A stretch of DNA of 64,000 bases from Euryarchaeota archaeon RBG_13_57_23 (lineage in GTDB: Archaea > Thermoplasmatota > Thermoplasmata > UBA10834): NCBI GenBank assembly GCA_001800675.1, contig MGVW01000005.1:1-64000 (forward strand), in the 5' to 3' direction. The position numbers were made by a program, and so were the translations under genes. Shown here one piece after another: positions 51,693 to 59,728 of the stretch; positions within the stretch are counted from its first letter, which is position 1, and each line of letters begins with the position of its first letter. The notes beneath the pieces are model-generated. The model was not told the origin of the DNA, did no database searches, and worked only from the letters and a program-made list of their open reading frames with translations.

Positions 51693-52442
51693 ATGGCAAC
51701 CAAGATTGCCGAGAGGGACCGCTGCGTCACGGGCGTCGAGGGCCTCGACACCATCCTCTATGGCGGGATTCCCCGGTCCAACACAGTCCTCCTGACTGGC
51801 AGCTGCGGTACTGGGAAGACATCTCTGGCGCTCGAGTTCCTGATGCACGGGGCCGTCAAGGGCGAGAACTCTCTGTTCGTGAGCGTCACCGAGAATTCAG
51901 AGAAGCTGTTGCAGAACATCATACCATACAAGTTCTTCGACAAGAGCCTCATCAAGTCCGGCCGGCTCGTTTTCGTGGATATGCCTGTGATGTATGAGCG
52001 CCTCGGCCTCACGAAGGCCGAGCTGAGCATGGAGGAGATCGAGCTGCTGGTCAACTCGCTCGCGAGCCTGGCCAAGGAGCTCCAGGCCAAGCGTCTGGTG
52101 ATGGACTCCATCACATCGGTCTGCTACAAGCTGAAGACTTCGGAGAAGATCAGGGATTTCATCCTGAAGCTGTCCAAGGCCTTGTCAGACCTCGGGTGCA
52201 CTTCGATACTGGTGGGAGAAGTGACCGCCGATTCCACTTCATACTCCACATTCGGGGTAGAAGAGGCCATCGCAGATGGCATCATACTCATGGCGAACAT
52301 GGAGAGGCGCGGGGACCTCCTCCGGACGCTCCAAGTGATAAAGATGCGTGGCACGATGCACTCTCGGGCCAAGTACGTGCTAGACCTCACGCCGGTTGGT
52401 GTTCTCTTGGTTCCGCTCCTGAAAGGAGGTAGCACAGGATGA
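51693..52442 (+). CDS. KaiC/RAD55-family ATPase (intact)
   Basis: 249 residues. KaiC start VTGVEGLDTILYGGIPRSN; Walker A GSCGTGKTS; the glutamate after the third strand (VSVTEN); Walker B RLVMDSITSV; end KMRGTMHSRAKYVLDLT. This is the only complete ATPase of the three-gene set 51693-53769. It overlaps the next gene by four bases, so the three are one operon. Function is likely regulatory; possible target is the pilin gene downstream. Confidence 0.85.
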   Translation: MATKIAERDRCVTGVEGLDTILYGGIPRSNTVLLTGSCGTGKTSLALEFLMHGAVKGENSLFVSVTENSEKLLQNIIPYKFFDKSLIKSGRLVFVDMPVMYERLGLTKAELSMEEIELLVNSLASLAKELQAKRLVMDSITSVCYKLKTSEKIRDFILKLSKALSDLGCTSILVGEVTADSTSYSTFGVEEAIADGIILMANMERRGDLLRTLQVIKMRGTMHSRAKYVLDLTPVGVLLVPLLKGGSTG

Positions 52443-53032
52443 GCCCGGAGATGGTGAGCGCCCAGCAGATCGCCTCGGAATTGAACGAGACGCCACCCTC
52501 GTCCGCCATATCGCTTCAGATGAGTGTGGACAACTACCTGGATGTTATCCGCGGAGTCGTCGACCTGTTCGCGAACAAGAAGCAGATGGACACGATCTAT
52601 GTCGCCGCGACGATCTCATCGGACGCGATCAAGCGGGTGCTCCAGGCGCTGGACATCGACGACTCGCGAGTGTACTTCGTGGACTGCATCTCGCACATCA
52701 TGATGGGCGCGACCGCAACTCAACAGGACGAGCAGACGACGTTGGTCGAGAGCCCGACGATGCTCGAGAACATCATGCTGAAGGTCGAGTACCTCATCCG
52801 CAGGTCGCAGTCGAAGGACAAGCTGGTCGTCATAGACTCCATCAATTCGCTGGCAATCCACAACAACAACTGGATCCTGTCCGAGTTCCTGCACGTTCTG
52901 GTCTCCGGGCTGAGGTCCAGGGATGCGTACACCGTCATACTCACCGTGGAGGAGCACTCGACCCCAGAGCTGAACAACATGGTGAGCCTCGTGTGCGACC
53001 ACGGCATACACGCGGGCAAGAAGGAGGGATGA
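52439..53032 (+). CDS. RecA-fold pseudo-ATPase without a P-loop (KaiC-like)
   Basis: 197 residues. It has the strand/helix order of a KaiC-like domain and a Walker B-like KLVVIDSINSL near 137, but no Walker A. The region before it (SVDNYLDVIRGVVDLFANK, then DTIYVAATISSDAIKRVL) lacks any Gly-rich loop. Related to the DUF835/DUF7504-like set of archaeal pseudo-ATPases. It overlaps both neighbours, implying coupled translation and probably a stoichiometric complex with them. Confidence 0.65.
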   Translation: MSPEMVSAQQIASELNETPPSSAISLQMSVDNYLDVIRGVVDLFANKKQMDTIYVAATISSDAIKRVLQALDIDDSRVYFVDCISHIMMGATATQQDEQTTLVESPTMLENIMLKVEYLIRRSQSKDKLVVIDSINSLAIHNNNWILSEFLHVLVSGLRSRDAYTVILTVEEHSTPELNNMVSLVCDHGIHAGKKEG

Positions 53033-53769
53033 TGATGAGCTTTACCAGCATCGGGATACCAGCTCTTGACGAACACCTAGGAGGAGGGATACAGAAGGGC
53101 TCCACGGTACTGGTCATGGGCAGCCCGGGCTCGGGCACGGAGTTCTTCGCGAAACAGTTCGCCTCGACTGGTCGGGAGGCCGTGACATACTTCACATCGA
53201 CCGAGCGGGATGAGGATGTCCTGTCGGTCATGCGCGAGTACGGGTGGAGAACGGACATGAAGATAATCAACGTGGGCACGAAGTATTACGAGCGCGTGCT
53301 CGCGAAGAAGCTCGAGATCAGCAGGTTCAGGCAGGAGGGGATCACCCTCGGGGATATCAGGAAATTCAAGGAGGCGGACGCCGCGAAGGAGGAGAACTTC
53401 CTGACGTTCCTCGCGTACGAGATCTCGAAACTCAGCCCGCCGTTCCGGGTCGTCATCAATTCCTTGGACTTCTTCCTCGAGAACTACGAGAGCTCCGAAG
53501 TGCTCATGGCTATGCGGACGATCAAGGCGCACACGCAGCACTCAGAGAGCGTGACGCTCATGACGATGCTCAAGGGAGTGCACGATTCCCGCATTCAGAG
53601 CAGCATTGAGGATTTATCAGATGTGATAATAGAGTTGGACCGCGATAAGGTCGGCCACGAGTTCAAGAAGTACATCATTGTCCAAAAAGTGAGGAACAAG
53701 CCCTCACAGGTGGGCATCATACCGGCGGTCTACGACAGGACGGGGATTCGGCCTGCACAGGTAACTTAG
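53032..53769 (+). CDS. KaiC-like protein with altered Walker A and B
   Basis: 245 residues from the ATG at 53032 (53029 and 53035 are also ATG); GGAGGG ends two to five bases upstream. It starts SFTSIGIPALDEHLGGG, as in KaiC. Walker A reads GSPGSGTEFF, with Thr for the catalytic Lys; Walker B reads RVVINSLDFFL, with Asn in place of Asp. ATP hydrolysis is therefore unlikely, though binding may persist. C-terminal strand VGHEFKKYIIVQKVRNKPSQ differs from RGTxH. Third member of the KaiC-like operon. Confidence 0.75.
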   Translation: MMSFTSIGIPALDEHLGGGIQKGSTVLVMGSPGSGTEFFAKQFASTGREAVTYFTSTERDEDVLSVMREYGWRTDMKIINVGTKYYERVLAKKLEISRFRQEGITLGDIRKFKEADAAKEENFLTFLAYEISKLSPPFRVVINSLDFFLENYESSEVLMAMRTIKAHTQHSESVTLMTMLKGVHDSRIQSSIEDLSDVIIELDRDKVGHEFKKYIIVQKVRNKPSQVGIIPAVYDRTGIRPAQVT

Positions 53770-53825
53770 GTCAGTAGTCGCTTTTCCGGGAATTGTTGTC
53801 GTTTCTTGCCGAAGTGTCTCTTGAA

Positions 53826-53846
53826 CAAGAAGACTACGTCTTCTTG
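53826..53846. repeat. Perfect hairpin between KaiC-like operon and pilin gene
   Basis: CAAGAAGAC-TAC-GTCTTCTTG: nine-base perfect inverted repeat with a three-base loop, 57 bases after the KaiC-like operon. It may end that transcript or serve as a protein-binding palindrome upstream of the pilin promoter. No U-tract follows, which weakens the terminator reading. Confidence 0.5.
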
Positions 53847-53922
53847 CTCTGGCCAGCAAATGCGACATAGCCAGATGCATCGCTTCGACAATCGGCGAAA
53901 TGGTTAACACTCAATTCTGATA

Positions 53923-54002
53923 ATCGGCCGAAAAGGTATATAAACTCAGCTCGGGCGTATTACAGTCCAAGCGGGCCGAAAGGTCCGCAGGAGGACTAAA
54001 CA
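53923..54002 (+). promoter_or_regulatory. Pilin promoter and structured 5' leader
   Basis: TATA box GTATATAAA (53936-53944) with purine-rich GCCGAAAAG before it as a possible BRE. AATCGGC(C)GAAA occurs twice (about 53890 and 53922), a possible operator repeat. In the leader, GCGGGCC-GAAA-GGTCCGC (53971-53988) forms a seven-pair hairpin with one G-U pair and a GNRA tetraloop, directly before the ribosome site AGGAGG (53989-53994). The ATG follows at 54003. Confidence 0.6.
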
Positions 54003-54533
54003 ATGAAGAAGATTTGGGCAATCCGAAAGGATGCCGAGGCGGTGTCCCCCGTCATTGCGACCATCCTGATGGTCGCGATCACCGTCGTTCTAGCGGCCGT
54101 GCTATATGTCATGGTCCTGGGCTTCGGAGGGACATCGACGACGACCCCAGCCGCGACTTATTCGAAGATGACCGCAACCAACGGTCAGAGGATCAACATC
54201 GTGTCAATAACGAAGACAGATGTCCCGTGGGATGACATAAAGGTGCAGCTGTCTGACGGAACCAACTTCGCTGAGTGGGATACTGCCACAACGGACTTGG
54301 ACGGCGGATCTGCGCTCACGCACAACTACACAACCGACACCCTGGGTACACTGACAGTGTGTCTCCTCGTGACCGATATAGGTGGCAATGGATTCGTGAG
54401 TGGCACTGACTACTTCGTCGTGTACACCTACGGTGGCGCAACCGGCTTCGTAGCTGGCACAACCTACAGTGCAGCGCTGGTTTACACGGTCACTGGCGAA
54501 AAGATTGGCACGGGTCAGACCTTCACGACCTAG
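54003..54533 (+). CDS. Type IV pilin-like protein (archaellin/pilin N-terminal domain)
   Basis: 176 residues. MKKIWAIRKDAEAVSPVIATILMVAITVVLAAVLYVMVLGF contains a short basic leader, the class III signal (DAEAVSPVIAT) and one hydrophobic helix, as in archaeal pilins cut by PibD/FlaK. The rest is beta-rich, with many Thr and Gly (possible glycosylation), and lacks cysteine except one. Strong promoter and leader suggest high expression. It lies just after three KaiC-like genes; no assembly ATPase or membrane platform gene is in this window. Confidence 0.85.
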   Translation: MKKIWAIRKDAEAVSPVIATILMVAITVVLAAVLYVMVLGFGGTSTTTPAATYSKMTATNGQRINIVSITKTDVPWDDIKVQLSDGTNFAEWDTATTDLDGGSALTHNYTTDTLGTLTVCLLVTDIGGNGFVSGTDYFVVYTYGGATGFVAGTTYSAALVYTVTGEKIGTGQTFTT

Positions 54534-54567
54534 ACCAATTGTTGCAACCAGCGGTTGGACTGAGCAC

Positions 54568-54596
54568 AAACCCTTTCCTTCACTTTTCATTCTCTG
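54568..54596 (+). terminator. Probable pyrimidine-rich terminator of the pilin gene
   Basis: CCCTTTCCTTCACTTTTCATTCTC is a T/C-rich tract about 40 bases after the pilin stop, the kind of sequence where archaeal transcription ends. No hairpin is needed. Confidence 0.35.
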
Positions 54597-54643
54597 ATGC
54601 TGGCGGAAGCCACGTCCTTTTCGCTAGTGCCCTTCGAGGGAAA

Positions 54644-54653
54644 GTGATATCAC
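54644..54653. promoter_or_regulatory. Palindrome GTGATATCAC (candidate autoregulatory operator)
   Basis: Ten-base perfect palindrome directly before the small winged-helix gene. Position fits an operator for self-control; with a single copy, chance occurrence is possible. Confidence 0.3.
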
Positions 54654-54663
54654 CGCCCAAGTG

Positions 54664-54912
54664 ATGGCTCTCTCGATGAACGGCAGCGACGGTCCGCTGG
54701 CGATGAACGGCGAAGAGGCCGAGAAGTTCGTGATATCCCTGCTGAGGGAGAGGGGGCCGCTCTCGACCATGCAGATCGAGCGGCTCGCTCGGAAGGAGCA
54801 CAAGCGTTGCCCCGACCAGACGGTCATCTTTCTCACGAAGATGAAGCGAAAAGGCCTCATAAAGGGGGAGGCCTCTCTCGAGAAGAGGGGTTGGCTCTGG
54901 TGGGCCGCCTGA
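54664..54912 (+). CDS. Small winged-helix protein
   Basis: 82 residues (GTG at 54661 adds one). After a flexible start, residues 17-82 form a compact winged helix: AEKFVISLLRERGPLSTMQIERLARKE, then a recognition-helix region and basic wing (KMKRKGLIKGEASLEKRGWLWW). Probably a small DNA-binding regulator. The perfect palindrome GTGATATCAC at 54644-54653 lies 10 bases before the start and could be its own operator. Confidence 0.65.
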   Translation: MALSMNGSDGPLAMNGEEAEKFVISLLRERGPLSTMQIERLARKEHKRCPDQTVIFLTKMKRKGLIKGEASLEKRGWLWWAA

Positions 54913-54924
54913 GCAGAACCTATG

Positions 54925-55347
54925 TCAGTACAGCATCACCGAGGTCTTCGCCAACTGGTCCGACCACTTCTGTCTGGGGTCCTGTGTGTCTATCGCCATG
55001 CCGATGATCCAGTCGAGGAGCAGGAGCGGCCAGAATATCTTGGAGATGTTCCTGAGCAAGGCCTGGGCTATGTCAAGCTTCCCCGAGAGCGCGACAACCT
55101 TGAGCCTCATCAGCATCTTGCCTACCGTGCCGCCGATGACGTACTCGAAGAACGCGCAATAGAGGAAGAACGCGGCTCCAGGAATCCCTATGAACATGAA
55201 GGAAAACCAAGCGATGCTCAGCACGCTGAAGAATACCATGAAGGGGATCCATATGACCAGCCAGTCGATGACTATGGCTACGAAGCGCCTCAGCCAGTGC
55301 TCCTGGAGTGCCTTGTCCTTGCTAAGGTAATCAAACCCTGTTACCAT
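54925..55347 (-). CDS. RDD-family membrane protein
   Basis: 140 residues, three or four hydrophobic segments (about 22-65 and 108-125). Family residues are visible: WLRRFVAIVIDW with Arg and Asp, GGTVGKMLMRLKVV, and DQLAKTSVM at the end. RDD proteins are thought to transport ions or compatible solutes or to be small membrane accessories. Convergent with the small winged-helix gene. Confidence 0.85.
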   Translation of the reverse strand: MVTGFDYLSKDKALQEHWLRRFVAIVIDWLVIWIPFMVFFSVLSIAWFSFMFIGIPGAAFFLYCAFFEYVIGGTVGKMLMRLKVVALSGKLDIAQALLRNISKIFWPLLLLDWIIGMAIDTQDPRQKWSDQLAKTSVMLY

Positions 55348-55562
55348 GGTTCTACGACTCCGATGTCTCTCGGATGCCTCGCGCCTCTATATTACTTTCT
55401 GGGGCAGCGGCCACTCAGATCGCCCGTCTTTCATCACAGGTCAGCAGGAATGTTCTCTTCACGGTGGCGGACGCATATCTACGCTTTACCTTAAGAATAG
55501 TGAGGCCAGATTCGCGTGTTCCTCCCCTATTCCTATATACTGGCTCGGCCACTCTTGTGCCG

Positions 55563-56108
55563 ATGTCAGCGCTGAGGCTCTACGCTCTCCTCGAGCATGA
55601 GGACGACCCGAAGAAGTGCACTGCGGCGAAACTTGTGCGGCTCGGGGAGATATCGGAAGTCAAGGGGCTGGGGCGGGTGCCAAGACGCATCATCGTGCTC
55701 GACCCAGAATCAGAGAAAGCCCTGTCCAGGGAGGACGTGGAGTCGGCGGAGCGCTTCGGGGTCCTCGTCCTAGATTGTTCATGGAACAAGCTCACCAAGT
55801 TCCCGAGGCTCAGAGCAGGGATGCAGCACAGGGCATTGCCGTTCATGATCGCCGCGAACCCGACCAACTTCGGAAAGGCCCAGAAGCTCTCGAGTGCGGA
55901 GGCTCTTGCGGCTGCAGCCTACATTCTGGGAGATAGGGCACGCGCAGAGCAGTTGATGAGTAGATTCAAGTGGGGGCCAACATTCATCGATATCAACAGA
56001 GAAAGACTAGAGGAGTACGCGGCGGCGGCCACGAGCGGAGAGGTTGTGTCCGTGCAGAACCGTATGCTAGATGCAGCCAAAAGGAGCAAAGATGCGCACA
56101 CCGACTAG
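55563..56108 (+). CDS. tsr3: 16S rRNA aminocarboxypropyltransferase Tsr3
   Basis: 181 residues from the ATG at 55563, with TATA CCTATATAC (about 55532-55540) 27 bases upstream; the open frame extends to 55374 past the promoter. Motifs: EDDPKKCTAAKLVRLG, VLVLDCSWNK, RALPFMIAANPTNFGKAQKLSSAEALAAA, FKWGPTFIDIN. Tsr3 adds the 3-amino-3-carboxypropyl group from SAM to a conserved uridine of small-subunit rRNA. Full length for the archaeal form. Confidence 0.95.
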   Translation: MSALRLYALLEHEDDPKKCTAAKLVRLGEISEVKGLGRVPRRIIVLDPESEKALSREDVESAERFGVLVLDCSWNKLTKFPRLRAGMQHRALPFMIAANPTNFGKAQKLSSAEALAAAAYILGDRARAEQLMSRFKWGPTFIDINRERLEEYAAAATSGEVVSVQNRMLDAAKRSKDAHTD

Positions 56109-56128
56109 TCTTATGTATCACATTGTCG

Positions 56129-56152
56129 ATTCCCTTTCCCCTTTTCCCAAAG
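56129..56152 (+). terminator. Probable T-rich terminator after tsr3
   Basis: CCCTTTCCCCTTTTTCCC, a pyrimidine tract 20 to 45 bases after the tsr3 stop and before mcm. Archaeal terminators are commonly T-rich tracts like this. Confidence 0.35.
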
Positions 56153-56200
56153 ACTTCGTCAAGGGGGAGGGCATCGACTTTGATTTGCGGGGGGAACTGA

Positions 56201-58324
56201 ACGCCTAAGGAGTACACGCCCGAGGACCTTGTCGCCATCTGGGAGGAGTTCCTCGGTGGGCAGGAGCGGAGACACCAGGTGACGGCGATAGCCGACCTAT
56301 ACCCAGATGTGAGAAGCATCTACGTTTCATTCTCCGACGTCGACAGGTTCGACCCCGACCTTGCCAACTACACGCTTCAGAACCCGACGCAATCTCTCAG
56401 GTCTGCCGAGGACGCTCTCAAGCACATGATTTCCCACGCCCTCACCAACCCGTTCGTGCATTTCAGGATCAAGGATCTTCCGCGCGACTCGAGGATCGAG
56501 ATCCGGAAGTTGCGGGCGAAGCACCTCGGCTCATTCGTGTCCATCGAGGGTCTTGTCAGGAAGGCCACCGAGGTCAGGCCGAGGGTCACCATCGCGGAGT
56601 TCGAGTGCGTCAGGTGCGGCCACAGAATCGTGATAGAACAGGAGGGCATGCAGTTCCACGAGCCACTCGAGTGTTCGAAGGATGATGGTGGCTGCGGCAG
56701 GGGCACGGGCTCCACGAAGTTCAGGCTCTTGACGGACCCATCCAAGTTCGTCGACACCCAGAAGATCGAAATCCAGGAACCTCCGGAGGGCCTCAGAGGG
56801 GGCTCGCAGCCAGAACGGTTGGCGGGGTACATCGAGGACGATCTGTCGGGGAAGATCTCACCGGGGGACAGGGTGATCATCAACGGGATCCTCAGGAGCC
56901 AGCAGAAAGGAACCCAGGTCAAGTCCACCCTGTTCGAGATACATCTGGACATCAACGCCATCGAGTTCGAGGAGAAGGAGTACGAGGAAGTGCTCATAAC
57001 GCCGGAGGACGAGCTCCGGATCCGCGAGTTCGGCGAGGCTCCCGACCTTTTCGAAAGGATCATAGCGTCCATATCGCCGACGATCTACGGCTACGATCAG
57101 GAGAAGGAGGCTCTCTCACTGCAGCTGTTCGGCGGGGTGAACAAAACGATGGACGACGGCACTCGTATACGGGGTGATATCCACATCGCGCTCATCGGGG
57201 ATCCTGGTACCGCGAAATCCCAGATACTCCGCTATATGGCCATGTTGGCCCCGAGGGGCATATACACATCCGGGAAATCCTCTTCTGCGGCCGGGCTCAC
57301 CGCTGCTGCGGTGAAGGACGAGTTCGGAGAAGGTCGCTGGACTCTCGAGGCTGGAGCCCTTGTGCTTGCGGACAAGGGTCTGGCGTGCATCGATGAGTTG
57401 GACAAGATGACGGACCAGGACAGGTCAAGCATTCACGAGAGTCTGGAGCAGGGAACGATATCCGTCGCGAAGGCGGGTATCACCGCCACCCTACAATCGC
57501 GGTGCGCGGTTCTAGGGGCCGCCAACCCCAAGTACGGGAGGTTCGACGACGCCCAGCCGATCGCTGATCAGATCAACCTTCCTCCGACCCTGCTTTCGAG
57601 ATTTGATGCGATCTTCACGATGTCTGACAAGCCAGATGCAGAGAAGGACAGGAGTTTGGCTGTCCATCTGCTGCGCGTCCATCGACGTGGTGAGGTCAAG
57701 CTGCAAGAGTCACCAGAGTCCATAACCGCAGTGGATACGAGGGAGATACTGAGGGACAGCGCTGGCTTGATCCCTGCAATGGACCGTGAGTTCCTCAGGA
57801 AATATGTCGCGTACAGCAAGCGCATAATACCGATCATGAGCGACGAAGCCATGCGAACGCTCGAGAACTACTACGTCAGCATCAGGAAGATGGGCGAGGG
57901 TGAGCAATCCTCCGTGCCCATCACCCCCAGGCAGCTCGAGGCTCTGATTCGTCTATCGGAGGCGAGCGCGAGGGCGCGCCTGAACCAAATCGTCAGCTCC
58001 GAGGATGCTGCGAGGGCAATCAAAATCGTCGAGTACTACCTGAACAAGGTCGCGAGCGATAGCGGTAAGTTGGACATCGACCTCATCTATACGGGCACGA
58101 GCAGGAGTCAGCGGGAGCAGATATACGTCGTCAGGAACATGATCCAGCAGATGTCGGATGAGAAGCGGGGCGTGAGCGAGGAAGCGCTCATACAGAGGGC
58201 ATCTTCCGAGAACATCCCTGATGACAGGGTGAGGGCGCTCCTCAAGAGGCTCAGCGAGAGCGGAGAGGTGTATCGTCCACAGCCCGGGTTCTACAGGCTG
58301 ACCAGCGAGGAGCGCGCAAGATGA
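56201..58324 (+). CDS. mcm: Replicative helicase MCM, apparent ACG start
   Basis: 707 residues if started at ACG (56201-56203). The frame is closed just before by TGA (56198-56200); the first ATG/GTG/TTG is GTG at 56279, which would drop conserved sequence (PKEYTPEDLVAIWEEFLGG, equivalent to the FEEFF region of other MCMs). A GGGGGG ribosome-like site precedes ACG. Domains: N-terminal OB with zinc motif CVRCG...CSKDDGGCG, AAA+ with Walker A GDPGTAKSQ, Walker B LACIDELDKM, arginine finger LLSRFDAIF, and a C-terminal winged helix. It unwinds DNA at forks as a hexamer. It precedes DUF424 and nmd3. Confidence 0.93.
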   Translation, partial: TPKEYTPEDLVAIWEEFLGGQERRHQVTAIADLYPDVRSIYVSFSDVDRFDPDLANYTLQNPTQSLRSAEDALKHMISHALTNPFVHFRIKDLPRDSRIEIRKLRAKHLGSFVSIEGLVRKATEVRPRVTIAEFECVRCGHRIVIEQEGMQFHEPLECSKDDGGCGRGTGSTKFRLLTDPSKFVDTQKIEIQEPPEGLRGGSQPERLAGYIEDDLSGKISPGDRVIINGILRSQQKGTQVKSTLFEIHLDINAIEFEEKEYEEVLITPEDELRIREFGEAPDLFERIIASISPTIYGYDQEKEALSLQLFGGVNKTMDDGTRIRGDIHIALIGDPGTAKSQILRYMAMLAPRGIYTSGKSSSAAGLTAAAVKDEFGEGRWTLEAGALVLADKGLACIDELDKMTDQDRSSIHESLEQGTISVAKAGITATLQSRCAVLGAANPKYGRFDDAQPIADQINLPPTLLSRFDAIFTMSDKPDAEKDRSLAVHLLRVHRRGEVKLQESPESITAVDTREILRDSAGLIPAMDREFLRKYVAYSKRIIPIMSDEAMRTLENYYVSIRKMGEGEQSSVPITPRQLEALIRLSEASARARLNQIVSSEDAARAIKIVEYYLNKVASDSGKLDIDLIYTGTSRSQREQIYVVRNMIQQMSDEKRGVSEEALIQRASSENIPDDRVRALLKRLSESGEVYRPQPGFYRLTSEERAR

Positions 58325-58617
58325 TCTGCCTGAGGGTATACAGCCGCGGAGGCGAGACGCTTCTGGCTGCCTGTGACAAGGACGTTCTGGGCAAGACCTT
58401 CAAGGGAAAGGGGTTGAAGATCACGGTGTCCGAGGGTTTCTACCGCGGCGAGGATGCCGACGAGGAGACGCTCGTGAACAGGCTGCAGCTCGCGACCGTC
58501 GCGAACCTCGTGGGCAAGAGGACCCTTGAGATCGCGATCAGGCACGGCTTCGTCGACTCAGACTGCGTGATGGATATCGGAGGCGTCCCGCACGCGCAGA
58601 TGGCGAGGATGATGTAG
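58321..58617 (+). CDS. DUF424 protein
   Basis: 98 residues overlapping the mcm stop by four bases. It matches the archaeal DUF424 family (MICLRVYSRGGETLLAACDKDVLGKTF, then ITVSEGFYRGE, ATVANLVGKRTLE, DSDCVMDIGGVPHAQ). It is often found near translation or ribosome genes such as nmd3; biochemical function unknown. The stop is followed directly by the TTG of nmd3. Confidence 0.85.
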   Translation: MICLRVYSRGGETLLAACDKDVLGKTFKGKGLKITVSEGFYRGEDADEETLVNRLQLATVANLVGKRTLEIAIRHGFVDSDCVMDIGGVPHAQMARMM

Positions 58618-59652
58618 TTGTTCTGCGTCGAGTGCGGCAGAGAGGGCGAGTTGGTAGGCGCCCTGTGCCGGGACTGCTACTCGAAGAAGCACGTCCAGCC
58701 AACGATCGCGGACCATGTCGACCTGACGATTTGCGCACACTGCCAATCAATGCAGACCGACAAGGGCTGGGAGGACATCGGGTCCATCAGGCAGGCTGCG
58801 GAGGCAGCGATCGAAGATTCGCTTGTGCTCCCGAAGGACGCCAAGCTATCGGACTTCAGGGTCCACCTGTCGGAGAAGGACGAGCGCAACCTCGAGGCCA
58901 AGATCGCTGTCATGCTCGTGGTGCAGGGGCACGAGTTCACGCGCGAGCTGCTGACGATAGTCAGGGTCAAACGCGGATCGTGCACCGAGTGCTCCAAGCA
59001 GCAGGGGAGGTACTACGAGGCGATACTTCAGGTGAGAGGTCCGGCGCGCACGCTGCCGAAGCACCTCGAGGCTGATGTGGAGCGTCTTGTCAGGGATCGG
59101 GTCGGCGCCATGAGGAAGTCGAGCAGAGAGGTGTTCCTGAGCAAGGTCGAGAAGGTCAAGGGCGGACTCGATTTCTATTTCAGCACGGTGAACTCGGCCA
59201 GGAGTGTGGCCAGGGAGCTACAGGAGGTCTACTGCGCGGAGTTCAAAGGGTCATCGAGCCTTTGGGGCCGGAGGGACGGCAAGGACGTCTACAGGATGAC
59301 CTATCTGGTCCGTCTGCCGGGTATATTCAGAGGAGATGTCGTCGCCTTGGGCGGGAGGGAGTTCTACGTCCGCGGGATGTCCAGGGGCATGCTGCACGGG
59401 ATCGACCTCTTGACAGGCGAGGAGCGCGCCATCAAGTTCACCGAGCGCACGGAGTGTTCGCTCTCGCAGTCTAAGCCCGAGATCTTGAAGGCGGTCGTTC
59501 TCAGCGAGAAGGAGCGCGAGCTGCAGGTGCTCGACCCGGAGACGATGAAGCCTCTGGAGGTCAGGAAGCCACGCGGATTCTCTCGAAAAGGCGACCAGAC
59601 ACGGCTCGTGAAGACGAAGCTCGGGACATACGTCCTAAGCGACAGCTGGTAA
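58618..59652 (+). CDS. nmd3: NMD3 family ribosome-biogenesis protein
   Basis: 344 residues with TTG start touching the DUF424 stop. Four zinc-binding CxxC pairs: FCVECG, CRDCY, CAHCQ and CTECS. A treble of domains (58-350) then follows, including FYFSTVNSARSVARELQEVY and RMTYLVRLPGIFRGDVV, with an OB-like C-terminal domain. Eukaryotic Nmd3 exports 60S subunits; the archaeal form probably binds the large subunit in the cytoplasm. Terminal gene of the mcm-DUF424-nmd3 unit. Confidence 0.9.
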   Translation: MFCVECGREGELVGALCRDCYSKKHVQPTIADHVDLTICAHCQSMQTDKGWEDIGSIRQAAEAAIEDSLVLPKDAKLSDFRVHLSEKDERNLEAKIAVMLVVQGHEFTRELLTIVRVKRGSCTECSKQQGRYYEAILQVRGPARTLPKHLEADVERLVRDRVGAMRKSSREVFLSKVEKVKGGLDFYFSTVNSARSVARELQEVYCAEFKGSSSLWGRRDGKDVYRMTYLVRLPGIFRGDVVALGGREFYVRGMSRGMLHGIDLLTGEERAIKFTERTECSLSQSKPEILKAVVLSEKERELQVLDPETMKPLEVRKPRGFSRKGDQTRLVKTKLGTYVLSDSW

Positions 59653-59728
59653 TCGTCCACATTTTGTCGGTTGACATCCAAAGGAATTAATCCTGAGGTC
59701 GCCTTTTCGGGCCCGAGGACGGAGATTT

